Below are positions 31,435 through 38,287 of a DNA stretch of 46,426 nucleotides, in pieces. The DNA comes from JAIBJP01 sp035639875. Lineage in GTDB: Bacteria > Actinomycetota > Thermoleophilia > Gaiellales > Gaiellaceae. Within the stretch, counting starts at the first letter, position 1; every line of letters starts with the position of its first letter. The DNA lies in contig DASQXE010000080.1 in assembly GCA_035639875.1 (NCBI GenBank), positions 1-46,426 on the forward strand, in the 5' to 3' direction. The position numbers were made by a program, and so were the translations under genes. The notes beneath the pieces are model-generated. The model was not told where the DNA came from. It did not search any database and worked only from the letters and a program-made list of their open reading frames with translations.

Positions 31435-32433
31435 TCACCCTGCCTCGACGCGGGTCCGTTCCCGTCGAACGGCCGAGGGCGACAGGTGCCGGAGGCTGCG
31501 CCAGGCGAGGATGATCCCGCCCGGAAAGGCCGTAGCGATCGTGACCGCGAGGTACATGAAGCCGGCCGCGAAGGCCGCGTCGGTGGGGACTCCGAAGCGT
31601 CCGAGGAAGAAGACGAAGAACGACTCTCTGACGCCGAGCCCGTTGACGGTGACGGGCACCGTCGAGACCAGGAAGAGCAGCGGCCCGAGAATGATGTACA
31701 CGAGCGGCGAGACTTCGACGCCGACCGCCTCTCCGCACAGCCAGATGATGACGATGCGCACGAACTGCACCGCGACGCTCACCGTGAGAGCGAGTGCGAG
31801 GGCCTGGGGTCGCCAGCGATACCCGTGAAGAGCGGTCCACACGGCGCTGAGCGGCCGGTGGAGCCGCATGGCCGCGCCGCGCGGGAAGACGTGCTCTTGC
31901 AGAAACGAATTCGCGCGCCGCGAAAAGACGAGCACGCCCAAGGCGAGCAGGACGACGACCGAGGCACCCTCGACCCAGATGAACGGGCCGATGTGGCTGT
32001 ACCGTCCGACGGCGAGGGCGAGGCCGATCGCGACGACGACGAGGATTCCGGCCGAGCCGACGACGCGTTCCATGAGCACGGCCGCGGCCGTCTCCCCTTT
32101 CACATCCGGGCGTTTGCGCACGTGCTCGACGATCCGGACCGCGTCGCCGCCGATGCCGGTCGGGAGCACCTGGCTCGCTGCGTACCCGATGAGATACAGC
32201 TTCGCGAGCCACCTGAGCGGCTCGTGAACGCCCTTGGACGCGAGGAGCACCTGCCAGCGCCAGGCCATCGGAACGAGCGTGGCGACATAGATGGCCCAGG
32301 CCGCGAGAACGTAAAGGAGGTTGCTCGACGCGATCGTGTCGACGGTCTCCCCGACGTCGATCTTCCAGACGAGGTACGCGACGAGCGCGGCGCTCACGAG
32401 GAGCTGAAGTGCGACGCGCAGGCCGGTCCTCAT
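31435..32433 (-). CDS. UPF0104 / LPG-synthase-TM-like integral membrane protein (332 aa), copy 2
   Basis: Strong paralogue of the gene at 17731-18705: LQLLVSAALVAYLVWKIDVG, VPMAWRWQVLLASKGV, IGYAASQVLPTGIGGDAVR, EAVGVEVSPLVYIILGPLLF, VPVTVNGLGVRESFFVFFLG and FPGGIILAWRSLR. About eight membrane helices. Because one copy closes the ArnC/aminotransferase operon and this one opens the PglC/GT2 operon, each may handle a different lipid-linked sugar. ATG at 32433 with no clear RBS; a possible TAACAT lies about 90 nt upstream on the minus strand, near 32522-32527. Function in bacteria is not firmly established for such short forms lacking the MprF catalytic domain. Confidence 0.82.
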   Translation of the reverse strand: MRTGLRVALQLLVSAALVAYLVWKIDVGETVDTIASSNLLYVLAAWAIYVATLVPMAWRWQVLLASKGVHEPLRWLAKLYLIGYAASQVLPTGIGGDAVRIVEHVRKRPDVKGETAAAVLMERVVGSAGILVVVAIGLALAVGRYSHIGPFIWVEGASVVVLLALGVLVFSRRANSFLQEHVFPRGAAMRLHRPLSAVWTALHGYRWRPQALALALTVSVAVQFVRIVIIWLCGEAVGVEVSPLVYIILGPLLFLVSTVPVTVNGLGVRESFFVFFLGRFGVPTDAAFAAGFMYLAVTIATAFPGGIILAWRSLRHLSPSAVRRERTRVEAG

Positions 32434-32592
32434 GCCGTGGAGCGGAGGCGGAGGCGGCCGCGAAGTGACCGCGACGGCGCAGGGGGGCGGCGAACCGCAC
32501 AGCGCTCCATCAGGCGGGCTATGTTAGTTGTGGTGCCGGTTCTCCGCACCGACACCGCCCCGGGACGTCCCCGAGAAGGGCGGGCGAGCGAC

Positions 32593-32598
32593 TAACCT
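32593..32598 (+). promoter_or_regulatory. -10 box of the Wzm/Wzt export operon
   Basis: TAACCT, 9 nt before the ATG at 32608. It lies in a 174-nt divergent region that also serves the UPF0104 operon. Confidence 0.45.
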
Positions 32599-32607
32599 GA
32601 GACGTCC

Positions 32608-33546
32608 ATGGAGGCGCAGAACCCTTCCGCCATGCAGCCGCACCCGGAGCAGGCAGAGGTAACGGCACAGCTCGAGACGAAATCGAAGCAGCAACACCTC
32701 GTCCGCCAGGATGAATTCGCGTCCGAGCGCCACGTCTACGAGCCCCACCCGATCGGGCTCCCGCCGCTGGACTCGTACGTCCGCGAGCTCTGGCGTCGGC
32801 GCCAGTTCGCGTTCGAGCTCGCGCGGACGAACCTCCGCGCGCAGCACTTCAACACCGTCCTCGGCCAGCTCTGGCTCGTGCTGAACCCGCTGCTCCTCAC
32901 CTTCATCTACTTCGTGCTCGTCGACATCGTCGGACGCGGAAGCCGCGGGTCGACCTTCCTGGCGCATCTCATGCTCTGCCTGTTCGCCTTCCGGCTCGTG
33001 AGCACGTCGATCACCGAGGGCGCAGGATCGGTGGTGGGCGGCGGCAAGCTCATCCTGAACGTGGCCTTTCCCCGGGCTCTCTTGCCCCTCGCGGCCGTGA
33101 TCACGGCGTTCATGACCTTTCTGCCCACGCTCGGCGTCTACGCGGTCATGCATGCCATCGCCGGATTGCCCGTCGGGCTCCACCTGCTCTGGGCCATCCC
33201 GATCGTCGTGCTCCTGCTCGTGTTCGCCTCCGGCGGGGCCATGCTCATCGCGGCGGTGCAGGTGTATTTCCGCGACGTGCGGAGCTTCCTCCCGTACTTC
33301 CTCCGCATCTGGCTGTATGCCTCGCCCGTTCTTTACTACGTCCACGAGGTCCCCCACAAGTTCAAGCCGATCATCGACGCGAATCCGCTCTACCCGCTCC
33401 TGGGCGAGCTGAGCGAGGTCGTGAACCGGGGCCAGAACCCGAACCCGAAGCTTCTAGCCGTGGGGCTGGCGTGGGCCCTCGGAGCCTTCGTCCTCGGTGC
33501 GTTCTTCTTCGTGTCGAGGGAGCGAGAGTTTGCTGTCCGCCTCTAG
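32608..33546 (+). CDS. ABC-2 type polysaccharide export permease, Wzm-like (312 aa)
   Basis: Membrane subunit of an ABC exporter for a lipid-linked glycan. A ~60-residue Gln/Glu-rich cytoplasmic N-terminus precedes ELWRRRQFAFELARTNLRAQHFNTVLGQLW, the family's amphipathic gate-helix and first-helix region; six hydrophobic segments follow (LLLTFIYFVLVDIVG, AHLMLCLFAFRLVS, LAAVITAFMTFLPTLGVYAV, LLWAIPIVVLLLVFASGG and others). VYFRDVRSFLPYFLRIWLYASPVLY is the ABC2_membrane signature. The Wzt gene overlaps its 3' end by 17 nt. The neighbouring PglC-like and GT2 genes suggest it exports the glycan they assemble. A TAACCT box 9 nt before the ATG suggests a leaderless or near-leaderless message. Confidence 0.93.
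   Translation: MEAQNPSAMQPHPEQAEVTAQLETKSKQQHLVRQDEFASERHVYEPHPIGLPPLDSYVRELWRRRQFAFELARTNLRAQHFNTVLGQLWLVLNPLLLTFIYFVLVDIVGRGSRGSTFLAHLMLCLFAFRLVSTSITEGAGSVVGGGKLILNVAFPRALLPLAAVITAFMTFLPTLGVYAVMHAIAGLPVGLHLLWAIPIVVLLLVFASGGAMLIAAVQVYFRDVRSFLPYFLRIWLYASPVLYYVHEVPHKFKPIIDANPLYPLLGELSEVVNRGQNPNPKLLAVGLAWALGAFVLGAFFFVSREREFAVRL
33516..33522 (+). promoter_or_regulatory. RBS that fixes the TTG start of the Wzt-like gene
   Basis: GAGGGAG, 7 nt before TTG 33530, lying within the 3' end of the permease gene. The spacing favours the TTG over in-frame starts further upstream (33497). Confidence 0.6.
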
Positions 33547-34354
33547 GAACCGCGCGCTCGCCGTGGGAGGCGAGGCCCACTGGAGCACGGATTCGGCCGT
33601 CAGGGTCGACGACCTGTCCGTCACGTACCGAACGACGCTCGAGAAGAAGCCGACGCTGAAGAGCACGCTCGTGCGCCTCGGGCGACGCGAGCGGATCGTT
33701 CGTCAGATCGAGGCGCTCCGCGGGGTTTCCTTTGCCGTCCCCCACGGGACCGTGATCGGCATCGTCGGGGTGAACGGCGCCGGCAAATCGACGCTCATGC
33801 GCACGATCGCAGGGATTCTTCCCCCCACCGCGGGCAGGGTCGAGGTCAACGGGCGGGTCAGCACGCTGCTCGCGCTCGGCGTCGGCTTCAACTCAGCGCT
33901 CAGCGGACGGGAGAACGTCATCCTCGGCGGGTTGGCAGCCGGACTGACCCGCGATCAGCTCGCGGAGAAATACGACGAGATCGCGGAGTTCGCCGAACTC
34001 GGCGACTTCATGGACATGCCGATGCGTACTTACTCGTCCGGGATGTACGGCCGACTGGCGTTTTCCGTCGCGGTCAACATGGAGCCGGACATCCTCCTGA
34101 TCGACGAGGCGCTTTCCGTCGGTGACGCACGTTTCAAGCAGAAGTCTTTCGACAAGATGCGGGAGCTCTGCGCGGAGGCGCGCACGATTCTCATCGTCAG
34201 CCACGCCCTCAGAAGCATCGGCGAGCTGTGCAGCGAGGTCATCTGGTTGCAGAACGGGCGGATCGAGATGCGAGACGAGCCGGCGGCCGTCATCGGTGCC
34301 TATACTCGCTTCCTCGGCGTGGGTCAAAGCGACGTCGCCCTCGAGGATCTGTAA
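33530..34354 (+). CDS. ABC transporter ATPase, Wzt-like without C-terminal carbohydrate-binding domain (274 aa)
   Basis: Powers export of lipid-linked glycan with the permease upstream. Walker A GVNGAGKST at residues 80-88; a variant signature TYSSGM near 167-172 in place of LSGGQ; Walker B DILLIDEALSVGD at 187-199; SH switch at 224-225. An N-terminal TTLEKKPTLKSTLVRLGRRE insertion is typical of Wzt/TagH proteins. The chain ends soon after the ATPase domain (VIGAYTRFLGVG), so the C-terminal domain that reads the glycan cap in classic Wzt is missing. TTG start with strong RBS; the first 17 nt overlap the permease gene. The methyltransferase gene follows 12 nt later. Confidence 0.93.
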   Translation: MLSASRNRALAVGGEAHWSTDSAVRVDDLSVTYRTTLEKKPTLKSTLVRLGRRERIVRQIEALRGVSFAVPHGTVIGIVGVNGAGKSTLMRTIAGILPPTAGRVEVNGRVSTLLALGVGFNSALSGRENVILGGLAAGLTRDQLAEKYDEIAEFAELGDFMDMPMRTYSSGMYGRLAFSVAVNMEPDILLIDEALSVGDARFKQKSFDKMRELCAEARTILIVSHALRSIGELCSEVIWLQNGRIEMRDEPAAVIGAYTRFLGVGQSDVALEDL

Positions 34355-34366
34355 TCACTTCGGGCG

Positions 34367-35137
34367 GTGGGGGACCCGGAGCAGGCGCGTTCATACCCTC
34401 CAACGAGGCCGGAAGTGCTCGGCCCCGAAGGACAGGTATTCGACAGCGGCGCGTGCGAGCATGCGTTCGGGGCTACTCCCGCTCCGCGATACCGGCAGTG
34501 GGAATTCGACCTTGTGGCGCCGTTCCTCGGCCGGACCGTGCTCGAGGTCGGCTCGGGCTTCGGGTACTTCGCCGAGAAGCTGGCTGAGGCGGGTCTCGAC
34601 CGACTCGTGCTGAGCGATCCGGACCAGCGTTGCGTCGCCAGCCTGCGGCGACGATACGCTGACCGAGCCGACGTCGAGGTGGTCAAGGTTGCGCTTCCCG
34701 GTCGTCTCGACATCGGCGATCCGGTCGAATCGGCCGTCGCGATGAACGTCCTCGAGCACATCGACGACGACGCGCAGGCGCTCCGCGAGGTGGCCGCCGT
34801 GATCGTTCCGGGCGGTCGGATAGTGCTCTGGGTGCCCGCGTACATGCAGCTCTATGGGGCCTTCGACCGCAAGATCGGGCACTTCCGCCGCTACACGCCG
34901 GCGACGATCTCCGCCACGGTAGAGCGGGCAGATCTCAGTGTCCGCCACGTTCGCCCGGTCAATATGCTCGGAGCGATCGCATGGTGGCTCGCCATCCGGC
35001 GCGCACGTGCTGGCCGGCCGCATCCTAAGCTCGTGTGGCTGTACGACAACCTCGTCGTATCGGCCTCCCGGACGCTCGAGAAGCTCGTCCGGCCGCGGTT
35101 CGGCCAAAGCGTCCTCTGCGTCGCTGAAGTGAGCTAG
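34367..35137 (+). CDS. Class I SAM-dependent methyltransferase (256 aa)
   Basis: Motif I is TVLEVGSGFGYFAEKLAE near residues 57-74, then RLVLSDPDQRCVASL and AVAMNVLEHIDDDAQAL, with FRRYTPATISATVERADLSV later; the layout matches the methyltransferase at 6354-7094. The ~40-residue N-terminal segment (VFDSGACEHAFGATPAPRYRQWEFDLV) is typical of methyltransferases working on sugar or polyprenyl-linked substrates. GTG start at 34367, 12 nt after the Wzt-like gene, so it is third in the export operon. It could cap the exported chain, as in O-antigen systems where terminal methylation stops growth, but the cap-reading domain of Wzt is absent here. Its TAG overlaps the stop of the convergent UDP-sulfoquinovose synthase gene. 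Confidence 0.88.
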   Translation: MGDPEQARSYPPTRPEVLGPEGQVFDSGACEHAFGATPAPRYRQWEFDLVAPFLGRTVLEVGSGFGYFAEKLAEAGLDRLVLSDPDQRCVASLRRRYADRADVEVVKVALPGRLDIGDPVESAVAMNVLEHIDDDAQALREVAAVIVPGGRIVLWVPAYMQLYGAFDRKIGHFRRYTPATISATVERADLSVRHVRPVNMLGAIAWWLAIRRARAGRPHPKLVWLYDNLVVSASRTLEKLVRPRFGQSVLCVAEVS

Positions 35138-36396
35138 CTGCCCGCGGACGGACGCGAGCGCGCTCCGAGCACCACCGCTTCGTCCGCGCCGAAGGCCGGC
35201 CCGCCCGCTGCGGCAACGCGCTCCTTCGGCCGCTGCCTCCAGAACGAGCGGCAGGGGATCTTCTCGCGGTCGCAGCGATGCGCGTATTTCTCCGCGATCT
35301 CGGCGATCTCGGTCAGCAGGCCCTCCGCGAGGGTGATCGGGACGAGGCCGAGGTCGAGCAGCTGGCGGTTCTCGACGAAGAGGTCGTTCTCTTCGGCCTC
35401 GTTCCGCGGGTTCTCGACGAAGTCGATCTCGGCCCCAGTCAGCCGGGAGACCAGCTCTGCGAGGTCGAGCAGGCGGTGGGTCTCCGTCATCTGGTTGAAG
35501 ATGCGCACGCGCTCGCTCTTCGCCGGCGGATTCTCCACCGCGAGCTGAATGCAGCGCACGCTGTCCTGGATGTGAATGAACGCGCGCGTCTGGCCTCCCG
35601 TGCCGTGGACGGTCAGCGGGTAGCCGATCGCGGATTGCATCAGGAACCTGTTCAGGACCGTGCCGTAGTCGCCGTCGTAGTCGAAGCGGTTGATGAGGCG
35701 CTCGTCGAGGCGGGTCTCGACCGTCTCGGTCCCCCACACGATCCCCTGGTGGAGATCGGTGACGCGGACCTCGTCGTTCTTGTTGTAGTAGGCGAAGAGG
35801 AGTTGATCCAGCGTCTTGGTCATGTGATAGACGCTGCCCGGGTTTGCCGGGAAGAGAATCTCCTGCTCGATGTCGGTGCCGTCGTCGGCCTCGATCTTCA
35901 CGCCGAGATATCCCTCGGGGATCTTGACGCCCGGCGCTGCGCCGTAGCCGTAGACACCCATCGTCCCGAGATGGACGACATGGACGTCGAGGCCCGACTC
36001 GACAATCGCCGCCAGGAGGTTGTGCGTCGCGTTCACGTTGTTGTTGACCGTGTAGCGCTTGTGGCACGAGCTCTTCATCGAGTAGGGCGCCGCGCGCTGC
36101 TCGGCGAAGTGCACGACGGCGTCCGGCTCATAGCTCGCCATCAGCGCGAGGAGCTGGTCGTAGTCCTCGGCGACGTTGAGCCGCCGGAAGCCGATCTCCC
36201 TTCCGGTGAGCTCGCGCCAGGCGGCCAGGCGCGCGCCGAGCGGCGCGATCGGGGTCAGCGACGAGGCCTCCAGCTCGATGTCCGCATTGCGGCGGGCGAA
36301 GTTGTCGACGATCAGGACGTCGTGACCACGCTGCGAAAGGTGCAGCGAGGTCGGCCACCCGCAGAAGCCGTCACCTCCGAGGATGAGGACGCGCAT
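35134..36396 (-). CDS. sqdB: UDP-sulfoquinovose synthase (SQD1/SqdB-like, 420 aa)
   Basis: Makes UDP-sulfoquinovose from UDP-glucose and sulfite. Diagnostic GGDGFCGWPTSLHLS at residues 7-21 (family consensus GGDGYCGW), DNFARRNAD near 31-39, HFAEQRAAPYSMKS at 96-109, NNNVNATHNLL near 118-128, and LGTMGVYGYG at 143-152 with Thr145; catalytic Tyr190 and Lys194 (YHMTK), and HQGIVWGT near 216-223. Slightly longer than the ~400 residues usual for the family, with an extra Ala/Arg-rich tail. The ATG at 36396 has TACCAT 8 nt upstream and is divergent from the methyltransferase at 36463. No SqdX-type gene is adjacent, so the product could serve a surface glycan rather than, or as well as, a membrane sulfolipid. 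Confidence 0.95.
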   Translation of the reverse strand: MRVLILGGDGFCGWPTSLHLSQRGHDVLIVDNFARRNADIELEASSLTPIAPLGARLAAWRELTGREIGFRRLNVAEDYDQLLALMASYEPDAVVHFAEQRAAPYSMKSSCHKRYTVNNNVNATHNLLAAIVESGLDVHVVHLGTMGVYGYGAAPGVKIPEGYLGVKIEADDGTDIEQEILFPANPGSVYHMTKTLDQLLFAYYNKNDEVRVTDLHQGIVWGTETVETRLDERLINRFDYDGDYGTVLNRFLMQSAIGYPLTVHGTGGQTRAFIHIQDSVRCIQLAVENPPAKSERVRIFNQMTETHRLLDLAELVSRLTGAEIDFVENPRNEAEENDLFVENRQLLDLGLVPITLAEGLLTEIAEIAEKYAHRCDREKIPCRSFWRQRPKERVAAAGGPAFGADEAVVLGARSRPSAGS

Positions 36397-36404
36397 GGCG
36401 GCCG

Positions 36405-36410
36405 ATGGTA
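36405..36410 (-). promoter_or_regulatory. -10 box of the UDP-sulfoquinovose synthase gene
   Basis: TACCAT, 8 nt before the ATG at 36396. One half of a compact 66-nt divergent promoter. Confidence 0.5.
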
Positions 36411-36449
36411 ACAAAACGACTTTCCGGCCTGGACGCGGTCCGGCGGGGC

Positions 36450-36455
36450 TAGAGT
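36450..36455 (+). promoter_or_regulatory. -10 box of the methyltransferase gene at 36463
   Basis: TAGAGT, 7 nt before GTG 36463, on the strand opposite to the sqdB box; the two boxes are 39 nt apart. Confidence 0.5.
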
Positions 36456-36462
36456 CACCCGC

Positions 36463-37326
36463 GTGACGATCTACGAGTTCCTCGGGGCGGTGCACGAACG
36501 CTATGCGCCGCGCTCGTACCTCGAGATCGGAATCAGGCGGGGCCTTAGCCTCGCGCTTTCTCGGACGCGGACCGTCGCCGTCGATCCCGACTTCGAGATC
36601 ACAGCGGAGCTGGCCTGCGACCTCAGGATCGTGAAGGTCACGAGCGACGAGTTTTTCGCACAGCCCGCCTGGGAGAAGCACTTCCCCGAGGGCGTCGTCG
36701 ACCTCGCCTTCGTCGACGGCCTCCATCACGCCGAGTCCGCCTTGCGCGACTTCATCAACGTCGAGCGGCGGACCGCGTGGACGAGCGTGATCCTCGTCGA
36801 CGATGTGTTGCCGCGCACGCGGGCCAGAGCCGCGCGCGAGCGCGGGGAGATGACCGCCTGGAGCGGTGACGTCTACAAGCTGAGGGCTGTCCTCGCACGG
36901 CTGCGTCCGGACCTGCTCCTGCTCGTGCTCGATACTGCTCCCTCGGGCGTGCTCGCCGTCCTCGGCCCGGACTCCGAGAACCGCGTCCTCGAGAAGCAGT
37001 ACGACGAGCTGGTGGACGAGCTCGTGCAGCCGGATCCGCAGGACGTCCCCGTATCCGTTCTGCGGGGCGACGGCGCGCTCGATCCCGCTGTCTTCAGCGC
37101 CGGCGAGGTGTGGGGTCTGCTCAGAGAGGCCCGCGACTCGGGCCTCCGGCGCGCGGAGGGCTGGGACGCCGTCCGCAGGGCCGCGGCGAGCGCCTCCCAC
37201 CCGGCGCCGCTTCGCGCGATTCCACCCGCGTGCCTCGACGGCTGCAGCGCACTGCCCACTGACGAGGCCCGTGGCCCCGTGCGCCGCGGACTGCAGCGCT
37301 TCCGTCGCGGGCTGCGCTCGTCGTAG
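36463..37326 (+). CDS. Class I methyltransferase (Methyltransf_24-like, 287 aa)
   Basis: YLEIGIRRGLSLALSRTRTV (residues 19-38) is the SAM-binding segment with Glu-Ile-Gly, VAVDPDFEI follows, and VVDLAFVDGLHHAESALRDF near 77-96 is the strand-4 block of the Methyltransf_24 (class I, VDGxHxYE) group. WTSVILVDDVLPRTR follows. The C-terminal ~100 residues are less conserved and Arg/Ala-rich. GTG start with TAGAGT 7 nt upstream and no RBS, so probably leaderless. It is divergent from the UDP-sulfoquinovose synthase and convergent with the glycosyltransferase at 37347 (20-nt gap). Similar enzymes are common in surface-glycan loci; acceptor unknown. Confidence 0.8.
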   Translation: MTIYEFLGAVHERYAPRSYLEIGIRRGLSLALSRTRTVAVDPDFEITAELACDLRIVKVTSDEFFAQPAWEKHFPEGVVDLAFVDGLHHAESALRDFINVERRTAWTSVILVDDVLPRTRARAARERGEMTAWSGDVYKLRAVLARLRPDLLLLVLDTAPSGVLAVLGPDSENRVLEKQYDELVDELVQPDPQDVPVSVLRGDGALDPAVFSAGEVWGLLREARDSGLRRAEGWDAVRRAAASASHPAPLRAIPPACLDGCSALPTDEARGPVRRGLQRFRRGLRSS

Positions 37327-37346
37327 GAGACCCGTCGGTGCCTGGG

Positions 37347-38261
37347 CTACGAGGCGCCTTGGGGCGCCTCGTACTCGGGCTCCTCGAGCGGACCGTTGCC
37401 GGTGAGGAAGTCGATGAGGCCGTCGAGATCCTTGAACGCCGCGTCTCGCAGGGCGACGCGCACGGCCTCGTCAGCGTCAGTGTCGAAGCTCGTCCAGAAG
37501 GAGGCGTGCCGGCTGCCCGCGCCGTGGTGGTAGACGATATCGCCGTAGACGCCGCCCATCAGGAAATGCATGTCCCTCGCGTTGCTGCGGCGCAGGCGGC
37601 TGACCTTACCGCCGGCCGCGAGCACGGCATTCGTGATGTCCTGACCGACGTCGACGCGGTGGACGCCCTGCTTGCGCGCGAAGTCGACTCCGAGCGCGAC
37701 GAGGGTCTCCCGCCGCGCAGCGAGACAACTCGGGTGGACGTAGCCGCGGATCCGAGGCGCCATCTCGTCACGCCAGATGCCGGCGAGCGACGCCCCCTGG
37801 TCCAAACGGCCGAGCACGTTCTCCAGCCACCCGTCTCGGATCGGGAACGAGTCAGTGTCCAGCGTGACCACGTACTCGGTCTCGGCCGCCACTTCGTGCA
37901 GGAGGCGGTCGAGGGCACGCCCGTGCCTGATGTCCTTCTCGGATTCGCGCTCACTGAAGACGGAAACCCGCGGATCCGCCTCCAGGAGCTCGAGATGCTC
38001 GGGAAAGAATGTGTTGTCCCAGACGAGGATGTCGTACGAGGAGCCCCGCGTATGCCGTTCGAGTTGCTCGAGGCAAAGCCGGATCCAGGGAAAGCGCCGC
38101 GCCTCCTCGACGTCGAAAGCGTTCGCGCTGTGGCGATCGAACCCGTTCACGATCAGGAAGGCGGTGCGCCCGGGCGCAGGGGAATCGCGCCTCGCCACGC
38201 GCTCACGCAGCTGCGAAGCGGCGCGACCGAGCGCGCCCCGGCCTCCGGCGTCACGCGGCAC
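37347..38261 (-). CDS. Glycosyltransferase-like protein, GT-A fold (304 aa)
   Basis: RTAFLIVNGFDRHSANAF near residue 27 begins the nucleotide-binding fold; SYDILVWDNTFFPEHLELL follows; EYVVTLDTDSFPIRDGWLEN holds the DxD metal site (DTD). Later GYVHPSCLAARRETLVALG, VDVGQDITNAVLAAGG and GDIVYHHGAGSRHA look like acceptor-side elements. It resembles GT2-type proteins of surface-glycan loci but lacks the usual first DDxSxD block, so the family is less certain. GTG at 38261 has TATATT 6 nt upstream. The frame continues upstream as a shadow of the membrane-protein gene. It is downstream of a large membrane-protein gene by 26 nt but has its own promoter box. Confidence 0.75.
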   Translation of the reverse strand: MPRDAGGRGALGRAASQLRERVARRDSPAPGRTAFLIVNGFDRHSANAFDVEEARRFPWIRLCLEQLERHTRGSSYDILVWDNTFFPEHLELLEADPRVSVFSERESEKDIRHGRALDRLLHEVAAETEYVVTLDTDSFPIRDGWLENVLGRLDQGASLAGIWRDEMAPRIRGYVHPSCLAARRETLVALGVDFARKQGVHRVDVGQDITNAVLAAGGKVSRLRRSNARDMHFLMGGVYGDIVYHHGAGSRHASFWTSFDTDADEAVRVALRDAAFKDLDGLIDFLTGNGPLEEPEYEAPQGAS

Positions 38262-38267
38262 GGCGGC

Positions 38268-38273
38268 AATATA
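38268..38273 (-). promoter_or_regulatory. -10 box of the glycosyltransferase at 37347-38261
   Basis: TATATT, 6 nt before GTG 38261, in the 26-nt gap after the membrane-protein gene. It is one of the most AT-rich hexamers locally and sets the start codon. Confidence 0.55.
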
Positions 38274-38287
38274 GCCAGCGCAGAAAG

